Source: an uncultured Clostridia bacterium
GTDB lineage: Bacteria; Bacillota; Clostridia; Christensenellales; CAG-917
Direction of reading: 5' to 3'
Assembly: GCA_947589395.1 (NCBI GenBank)
Contig: CANQAA010000007.1
Span: 1-34,106 of the forward strand
Length of the DNA: 34,106 nt
Below, piece after piece: positions 26,894 to 34,106 of the stretch. Positions within the stretch are counted from its first letter, which is position 1. Each line of letters begins with the position of its first letter. The translations under genes and the position numbers were made by a program. The notes beneath the pieces were generated by a model, which was not told where the DNA came from, ran no database searches, and saw nothing but the letters and a program-made list of their open reading frames with translations.

Positions 26894-28825
26894 TTAATCC
26901 AATTCAAATGCGCCGGTGTAGAGCTGATAATATCTTCCGCGCTTTTCAATGAGCTCTTCGTGGTTGCCGCGCTCGATGATCTCGCCGTGCTCGAGCACAA
27001 GGATCATGTCGGAGTTGCGCACGGTCGAGAGGCGGTGGGCGATGACGAACACCGTCCTGCCCTGCATGAGGCTGTCCATGCCCTTTTCGATGAGCTTTTC
27101 CGTTCGCGTGTCGATCGAGGACGTGGCTTCGTCAAGGATGAGCACGGGGGGATTGGCGACCGCCGCTCTCGCGATCGCAAGCAACTGTCTCTGCCCCTGC
27201 GAGAGGTTTTCTCCGTCGCCGGAGATCATCGTGTCGTAGCCTGCGGGCAGGTGGCGGATGAAATAGTCCGCATTGGCGAGCTTCGCGGCGGACTCGACTT
27301 CCTCGTCGGTGGCGTCCAGCTTGCCGAAGCGTATGTTGTCCGCAACGGTTCCCGTAAAGAGGTGCGTGTCCTGAAGCACCATCGCCATAGAGTGTCGCAA
27401 GTCGTCCTTTTTGATCTTGGTTATGTTGATGTTGTCGTACCTTATCTTGCCGTCCGTAATGTCGTAAAAGCGGTTGATGAGGTTGGTGATCGTCGTCTTG
27501 CCCGCGCCCGTCGAGCCCACAAGCGCAATCTTCTGACCGGGCTTTGCGACCATTGTTATGTGCTTTAGCACAGTCTTTTCGGGCTCGTAGCCAAACGTGA
27601 CGTCGTCAAATTGCACCTCGCCCCTCCACTTGACGTAGGTCGTCGTACCGTCCGCCTTGTGGAAGTGCTTCCACGCCCACACGCCAGTGTACTCCTCCGT
27701 CTCGACGAGCTTGCCGTTTTCGTCCTCTTTGGCGTTGACGAGGGTGACGTAGCCGTCGTCCGTCTCCGCCTTTTCGTCGAGCATTGTGAAGATACGCTCC
27801 GCGCCCGCGAGCGCCATGAGAATGCCGTTCATCTGCTGCGCCATTTGCGCGATGGGGTTGGAGAATTGCCTTGAGAACTGCATGAAGCTGACGAGCTTGC
27901 CCCAGTTCATTCCGCCAAAGCCGCTGATCGCCATGACAGTGCCCAAGATCGCCGTCGCCGCATAGGAGAAGTAGGACAAGTTGCCCATGATGGGCATGAG
28001 CACGTTGGCGTAGGTGTGCGCCTTTCGCGAGGCATATCTTAGCTCGCCGTTATGCGCGTTGAACTGCTCCTTTTCCTTGTCCTCGTGGCAGAACACCTTG
28101 ACCACCTTGAGCCCGTCGATGTGTTCCTCGATGTAGCCGTTGATCTCGCCGATCTTTCTTTGTTGATTGACAAAGTGCTTGCCGCTCTTGCCGCCGATGT
28201 ACTTGACGATGAATATCTCGATGACCAGCATCACGACCGAGACGAGCGTGAGAAGCGGCGACAACACGAGCATCATGATGAACATGCCCACGATCGTGAG
28301 GACATTAGTGATGAGGTTGGGGATGCCGTTCGATAGAAGTTCCCTCAAAGTGTCCGTATCGTTTGTGAACAGGCTCATCAGATCCCCGTGCGTGTGCGAG
28401 TCGAAATATTTGATCGGCAGATGCTGAAGCTGCTCGAACATCTCGTCCCTGACCGTCTGAAGCACCTTTGATGTGATGCGAACTATCAAGTAGTTATAAA
28501 CATAGTGCAAGCCTGCGCCCACGACGTATATGCCCGCCATGATGCCCATGATCGCGCCAAACGCCTCGAATCCGCTTAGCGCGCCGAGAGTCGCCTTTGA
28601 GAGCGGATAGCCGACGGGGTCGAATTTTGACAGCGGCAAAATGTAGTTGTTGATGATGATGGACATCATAAACGTGCCGCCCAGATTGCACGCGACGTTT
28701 GCGATTATGCACACGACGGACGCCGCAAGCTGAAGTTTGTAGCCCTTAAGATAAGACAATATGCGCTTGAAGGTGGCAAGCGGACTGCTCGCTCTGAACT
28801 TCTTTTCTCTTCTCATATCAGCCAT
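26894..28825 (-). CDS. Heterodimeric ABC exporter half, catalytically canonical subunit
   Basis: A 643-residue half-transporter with six membrane spans (about residues 30-320) and a C-terminal ATPase. Walker A is GSTGAGKTT, Walker B LILDEATSS with the catalytic glutamate, and the switch reads IAHRLS with its histidine. The signature, though, is LSQGQ in place of LSGGQ. Its partner has the complementary pattern, so the dimer should have one working and one degenerate ATP site. About 40 residues containing WAWKHFH are inserted between the membrane domain and ATPase (around residues 375-415). I start at ATG 28825, preceded by GAAGGAGG, overlapping the upstream gene by 8 bases; an extension to 28888 lies inside that gene. 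Substrates are not readable; the BmrCD/LmrCD type exports drugs or lipids. Confidence 0.93.
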   Translation of the reverse strand: MADMRREKKFRASSPLATFKRILSYLKGYKLQLAASVVCIIANVACNLGGTFMMSIIINNYILPLSKFDPVGYPLSKATLGALSGFEAFGAIMGIMAGIYVVGAGLHYVYNYLIVRITSKVLQTVRDEMFEQLQHLPIKYFDSHTHGDLMSLFTNDTDTLRELLSNGIPNLITNVLTIVGMFIMMLVLSPLLTLVSVVMLVIEIFIVKYIGGKSGKHFVNQQRKIGEINGYIEEHIDGLKVVKVFCHEDKEKEQFNAHNGELRYASRKAHTYANVLMPIMGNLSYFSYAATAILGTVMAISGFGGMNWGKLVSFMQFSRQFSNPIAQMAQQMNGILMALAGAERIFTMLDEKAETDDGYVTLVNAKEDENGKLVETEEYTGVWAWKHFHKADGTTTYVKWRGEVQFDDVTFGYEPEKTVLKHITMVAKPGQKIALVGSTGAGKTTITNLINRFYDITDGKIRYDNINITKIKKDDLRHSMAMVLQDTHLFTGTVADNIRFGKLDATDEEVESAAKLANADYFIRHLPAGYDTMISGDGENLSQGQRQLLAIARAAVANPPVLILDEATSSIDTRTEKLIEKGMDSLMQGRTVFVIAHRLSTVRNSDMILVLEHGEIIERGNHEELIEKRGRYYQLYTGAFELD

Positions 28826-30803
28826 TGAAGTCGCCTCCTTCTTCATCGTTTGCGTCTCCCGTCTTTTGCGCATCCGGCGTTTGAACAAACTCGTCCTGCG
28901 CGCCTGTCATACTGACGTCTTTTGTTGCGGGGACGCCGTCCTCGTCCGCGCTTCCCTTCTTTTGGGAATTGCAGACATCGCGATATATCTCGCTTGACTT
29001 CATCAACTCGTCGTGCGTGCCTATCGCGCTTATCTTGCCGTCGTTCATGACGATTATCCTGTCCGCGTCTTCGACGGAGGATATGCGCTGAGCGATGATG
29101 AGCACAGTCGTGTCGCCGAACTCCTTCTTCAGCCCCGCCCTGATCGCCGCGTCGGTCGCAGTGTCAACGGCGCTCGTGGAGTCGTCGAGGATCATGATCT
29201 TGGGGTGTCTTAAAAGCGCCCTTGCGATGCACAGCCTCTGCTTTTGTCCGCCCGAGACGTTCACGCCGCCCTGCTCAAGCCAGGTGTCATAGCCCTTTGG
29301 GAAGGACATGATGAAGTCGTGCGCCTGAGCCGCCTTTGCCGCGTGTTCTATCTCCTCCTGCGTGGCGTTTTGATTGCCCCACAGCAAATTTTCCCTTATC
29401 GTGCCTGAAAAGAGCACGTTCTTTTGCAGCACCATGCCTATCGCGCCGCGCAAATTGTCGATCTTATAGTCCCTCACGTCGACGCCGCCCACCTTCACCG
29501 AGCCGTCAAGCACGTCGTAAAGGCGAGGAATGAGCTGCACGAGAGTGCTCTTTGCCGAGCCCGTGCCGCCGATGATGCCGATCGTCTCCCCGCTTTTGAT
29601 GTGCAGATCTATGTTTTCGAGATTGAGCACGTCGCTCGACTTGGAATATGAAAAGTCAACGTTGTCAAAGTCGATCGCGCCGTTTTCCGGCTTGGCGTCG
29701 AGCGCGTTTTCGCCGTCCGTGATGTCGATCTTTTCATCGAGCACTTCGACGATACGATCCATAGACGCCCTCGACATGACGATGGTCATAAAGATCATCG
29801 CGACCATCATGAGCGACATGAGAATTTGCATGACGTAGCTCAAAAACGCCGTGAGGTCGCCCACCGTAAGCCCGTTGTCCAAAGTGCCGTTGTGACCGTC
29901 TATTATATCTTTGCCGCCGAAAAGCAAAATGAATGTTATGCACGCGTAAACGAGAATTTGCATGAACGGGAACGCGATGACGATGATCTTCTCCGCGCTG
30001 AATTGCAGCTTTTGCACGGTCTCGCTCACTTTTTTGAACTTCTTTATCTCGTAGTCCTCTCTCACGAACGCCTTGACCGCGCGTATGCCGATGAGGTTTT
30101 CCTGCTCAACCTCGTTCATGTCGTCGTACTTGTGCAACATTTTTTCAAATCTCGGGAAGGCGAACCTCACGCCGATGAGCAAGCCGATTATTAGAAGCGG
30201 GAGCGTGATCGCAAAGATGACGCTGAGATCGGGACTTATGGAAATCGCCATGCAAAGCGCCATAATGAGCATGAACGGCGCGCGCACGAGGACTCTTATT
30301 ATCATCATATAGGAGTTTTGCATGTTGGTGACGTCCGTCGTAAGCCTTGTGACGAGACTCGCCGTGTTGAAACGGTCGAGGTTCAAAAAGCTGAAATCCT
30401 CAACTTTATAGTAAAGTTTTTGACGAAGATTGCTTGCAAACCCCGACGCCGCCGTCGCAGCAAACTTGCCGCTGAAAGTGCCGCACACAAGCGAGATGAT
30501 CGCCATAACGACCATGATCGCCCCGCACGTCACGATGAAATTCACCCTGTTGTGCATCGTAAAGACGGGGACGTCCAACTTTCCGAGTTGCAGCCTGAAC
30601 ACGAAGTCCGAAACCGACCCCTCCGCCATGCCGACGTTGACGAGTTGCGCCATAACAAGCGGAATGAAAACTTCAAACAGAACCTCAAGCGCCACCAACA
30701 CCGAAGTCCAAATAGATACGCTCTTGTATTCCCCAATGCAGGGAGCGAGTTTTTTCAGCCCGCCCTTTGCTCTGGGAGTTTTTGTTTTTTCACGCATAAT
30801 CAC
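28818..30803 (-). CDS. Heterodimeric ABC exporter half, degenerate-site subunit
   Basis: A 661-residue half-transporter with six membrane spans and a C-terminal ATPase. Its signature is the intact VSGGQKQR, but Walker A reads GGTGSAKST, the Walker B end is ILDDSTSA with Asp in place of the catalytic Glu, and the switch is IAQRIS with Gln in place of His. That is the standard asymmetry of heterodimeric exporters such as TM287/288 and BmrCD, and it matches the LSQGQ of the partner gene. The C-terminal 50 residues are acidic and probably disordered. The start may be GTG at 30803 (GAGG seven bases upstream) or ATG at 30797. It is the first gene of the two-gene minus-strand operon and divergent from the TetR-type gene. 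Confidence 0.93.
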   Translation of the reverse strand: MIMREKTKTPRAKGGLKKLAPCIGEYKSVSIWTSVLVALEVLFEVFIPLVMAQLVNVGMAEGSVSDFVFRLQLGKLDVPVFTMHNRVNFIVTCGAIMVVMAIISLVCGTFSGKFAATAASGFASNLRQKLYYKVEDFSFLNLDRFNTASLVTRLTTDVTNMQNSYMMIIRVLVRAPFMLIMALCMAISISPDLSVIFAITLPLLIIGLLIGVRFAFPRFEKMLHKYDDMNEVEQENLIGIRAVKAFVREDYEIKKFKKVSETVQKLQFSAEKIIVIAFPFMQILVYACITFILLFGGKDIIDGHNGTLDNGLTVGDLTAFLSYVMQILMSLMMVAMIFMTIVMSRASMDRIVEVLDEKIDITDGENALDAKPENGAIDFDNVDFSYSKSSDVLNLENIDLHIKSGETIGIIGGTGSAKSTLVQLIPRLYDVLDGSVKVGGVDVRDYKIDNLRGAIGMVLQKNVLFSGTIRENLLWGNQNATQEEIEHAAKAAQAHDFIMSFPKGYDTWLEQGGVNVSGGQKQRLCIARALLRHPKIMILDDSTSAVDTATDAAIRAGLKKEFGDTTVLIIAQRISSVEDADRIIVMNDGKISAIGTHDELMKSSEIYRDVCNSQKKGSADEDGVPATKDVSMTGAQDEFVQTPDAQKTGDANDEEGGDFNG

Positions 30804-31115
30804 CCAAGCGCCTCAGCGCAAAATAATATTCATTTTCAAACCGCGAAAGCCGCGAAATTTGACCTTGTATATTGTATTTACAATTTATATTGAAAAATGT
30901 CAACCGATTTGAGCAACTTTTTCAGTTTTTTAATTATATTTAATAATATAATATCATTACCTTTTTTTTCACCGCGAAAGCGCGGGCAAAGTTTGCCGTC
31001 TTTTCACCTGAAAAGATCGCCAAGTTCCAACGGCACTTTTGTGAATTTATCGCTACATTTGTGCTTTTTATTGACACATTTGAGTTTTTGTCGTAAAATA
31101 CAGTCGGAGGCTATT
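30804..31115. promoter_or_regulatory. 312-bp divergent control region between the ABC exporter and the TetR-type gene
   Basis: No gene is seen here. On the minus strand TTGACA (30903-30898) with a weak TAAATA after 17 bases is the likely exporter promoter, with ATTGTA-AA-TACAAT as a short palindrome over its -10. ACCGCGAAAGC occurs at 30840-30850 and again at 30971-30981, each beginning a CGCG hairpin. GGCAAA-G-TTTGCC (30985-30997) and TTTTCA-CC-TGAAAA (31001-31014) are perfect palindromes. Three direct repeats of the type ACWTTTGWG (31035, 31055, 31076) are spaced 20 and 21 bases. Any of these could be operators for the TetR-type protein. Confidence 0.6.
31071..31099 (+). promoter_or_regulatory. 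Sigma-A promoter of the TetR-type regulator
   Basis: TTGACA (31071-31076), a 17-base spacer and TAAAAT (31094-31099), about 16 bases before the start codon. The third direct repeat overlaps its -35 box and spacer. Confidence 0.85.
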
Positions 31116-31709
31116 ATGGACACCGACAAAGAAGATCTGCGCGTCATAAGAACGCGAAAATTGCTCAGCAACACCCTTCTCGAGATGATGGAACAACAGC
31201 CCATCGAAAAGATCAGCGTCATCGATCTTTGCGGCAAGGCGATGGTCAACAGAGCCACATTTTACGCGCATTTTGAGGACAAATATCACCTTTTGAGTTT
31301 TGCTCTGGAGGAGCTCAAGGACGAGTTGTACTCCGACTTCATGGGAGTGAAAAAGATGAACTCCCCTCAAGAGACCGTGCGCGCGCTCATGATCATGGCG
31401 GTGGACTTTTTCTATAACGAGCACAACCACATCGCAAACATTCTGCGCTACAACAAGGGCGGCAAGGTGATAAGTACGATACAGGAGTCCATCGCGCAGT
31501 CCATAAAGTATCAGATCAACAAATATCGCGACTCCTACATCTTCCTCATCCCGTCGGGGGTGCTCTCAAACTTCCTCGCGGGGGGCATGGTAAATCTTGC
31601 CGAGCGCTACATCGAAAATCCCGGAAAATACAATTACGAGGACTTCATCGGCTACGCAAACACCTTTGTGACAGACGCGTACTTTCAGCCGAGAACGGAC
31701 GTTGATTGA
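31116..31709 (+). CDS. TetR/AcrR-family transcriptional regulator
   Basis: A 197-residue regulator with an N-terminal TetR helix-turn-helix (about residues 10-55: RTRKLLSNTLLEMMEQQPIEKISV, then ATFYAHFEDKYHLL, the classic recognition helix end) and an all-helical ligand domain of the DhaS-like type with ISTIQESIAQS and FLAGGMVNLAERYI. GGAGG precedes the ATG at 31116; the longer open frame from 30897 lies in the control region. It is divergent from the heterodimeric exporter and probably represses it until a drug or lipid binds. The transcript ends at a GC-rich hairpin. Confidence 0.92.
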   Translation: MDTDKEDLRVIRTRKLLSNTLLEMMEQQPIEKISVIDLCGKAMVNRATFYAHFEDKYHLLSFALEELKDELYSDFMGVKKMNSPQETVRALMIMAVDFFYNEHNHIANILRYNKGGKVISTIQESIAQSIKYQINKYRDSYIFLIPSGVLSNFLAGGMVNLAERYIENPGKYNYEDFIGYANTFVTDAYFQPRTDVD

Positions 31710-31781
31710 GTCAAAATCGCATGATAAACTCCTCGTTTTGCCATTTGATTTAATTTTCACACCTCAAAAAACGCCGCTCCG

Positions 31782-31806
31782 CCGCCCGCTTTCGGGGCGG
31801 TTTTTT
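31782..31806 (+). terminator. Rho-independent terminator of the TetR-type gene
   Basis: CCGCCC (31782-31787) pairs with GGGCGG (31795-31800) around a 7-base loop, followed by T6. Confidence 0.85.
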
Positions 31807-31848
31807 CATGTCTATTTTGGAAATAATAAAAAATTATTGACAAAAGTG

Positions 31849-31877
31849 TTGACAGAATAAGATGTTGGATATATAAT
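31849..31877 (+). promoter_or_regulatory. Consensus sigma-A promoter of clpB
   Basis: TTGACA (31849-31854), a 17-base spacer and TATAAT (31872-31877). A second TTGACA at 31837-31842 lies 12 bases upstream without a matching -10 box. CIRCE begins two bases after the -10 box. Confidence 0.93.
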
Positions 31878-31878
31878 T

Positions 31879-31905
31879 TTAGCAGTCAAAGCGTGAGAGT
31901 GCTAA
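31879..31905 (+). promoter_or_regulatory. CIRCE operator (HrcA binding site) upstream of clpB
   Basis: TTAGCAGTC (31879-31887), a 9-base spacer and GAGTGCTAA (31897-31905), one mismatch from consensus. The spacing and arms match the groES copy. It sits right after the -10 box, so HrcA would block clpB initiation. Confidence 0.88.
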
Positions 31906-31989
31906 CAATCTCAAATGGCGATTGCCAACAACTTGAGAAAAGCACAAATCTCACGCGAATTATGTATCGGACGGACGCAGGTCGCCGTC
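31891..31989 (+). promoter_or_regulatory. Structured 5' leader of clpB: long nested hairpin plus a second hairpin
   Basis: Perfect outer arms GCGTGAGA (31891-31898) and TCTCACGC (31949-31956) enclose GTGCT/AGCAC (31899-31903 with 31941-31945), then TCTCAA/TTGAGA (31909-31914 with 31933-31938), then TGGC/GCCA (31916-31919 with 31924-31927) around a 4-base loop. The whole is a 66-base rod with small internal bulges. A second hairpin, GACGG/CCGTC (31970-31974 with 31985-31989), lies just before the AAAGGAGG site. I know no riboswitch class with this layout. It may be a thermosensor or stabilising leader; the left arm overlaps CIRCE. Confidence 0.65.
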
Positions 31990-32004
31990 TTAAAGGAGGC
32001 AACA

Positions 32005-34106
<2,102 letters not shown>

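Noticed and set aside
31820..31990. CtsR box upstream of clpB
   Set aside because: No tandem GGTCAAA-type heptads were found; the CIRCE element explains heat control.

Overview
The window reads as chromosomal DNA from a Gram-positive-type bacterium of the Clostridia (Firmicutes), probably an uncultured gut or anaerobic lineage with mid-range GC. The reasons are a single-chain iron-sulfur L-serine dehydratase, HrcA/CIRCE control of groES-groEL, lipobox lipoproteins, a Pot polyamine operon preceded by an XRE-cupin regulator, a TrkA/TrkH pair, and strong sigma-A promoters with GGAGG ribosome binding sites. No rRNA, tRNA, CRISPR array, transposase or phage gene was seen. This is an inference from gene content; no taxonomic marker was searched.

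Layout, left to right. 1-2900: the C-terminal end of a membrane protein (probably a cation P-type ATPase), a GPH-family sugar symporter (minus) and a 73-residue membrane protein. 3067-6270: L-serine dehydratase (minus) and the GTPase TypA/BipA (plus), with divergent promoters, followed by a 92-bp intergenic repeat-like element. 6517-7806: an AT-richer pair, an Asp/Asn-rich lipoprotein and a divergent 73-residue XRE regulator, separated by two matching palindromic operators. 7917-9845: groES-groEL with CIRCE. 10025-10474: a dCMP deaminase. 10591-16070: XRE-cupin regulator, potA, potB, potC, potD; the pot genes overlap by 4 to 7 bases and the regulator is preceded by a leader with repeated GTTTAGCAAAA motifs. 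23719-16162 (minus): yhbY, a 58-residue ORF, two tandem MacB-type ABC ATPase-permease paralogues and a membrane-anchored GH30 glycosidase. 23879-26717: trkA-trkH. 30803-26894 (minus): two half-transporters of a heterodimeric ABC exporter, divergent from a TetR-type regulator. 32005-end: clpB, cut by the window edge, with its own CIRCE and a long structured leader.

Working logic: the Pot operon imports polyamines under a putative XRE-cupin sensor; TrkAH imports potassium; the two export loci (MacB-like pair and heterodimeric exporter with TetR) look like envelope or toxic-compound defence; groESL and clpB form a shared HrcA heat-shock regulon. I do not see a clearly new multi-gene system. The best leads are the clpB leader RNA, the XRE/lipoprotein operator pair, the repeated motif in the pot leader, the doubly anchored PotD with a duplicated-domain PotA, and the coupled yhbY/small-ORF/ABC cluster.
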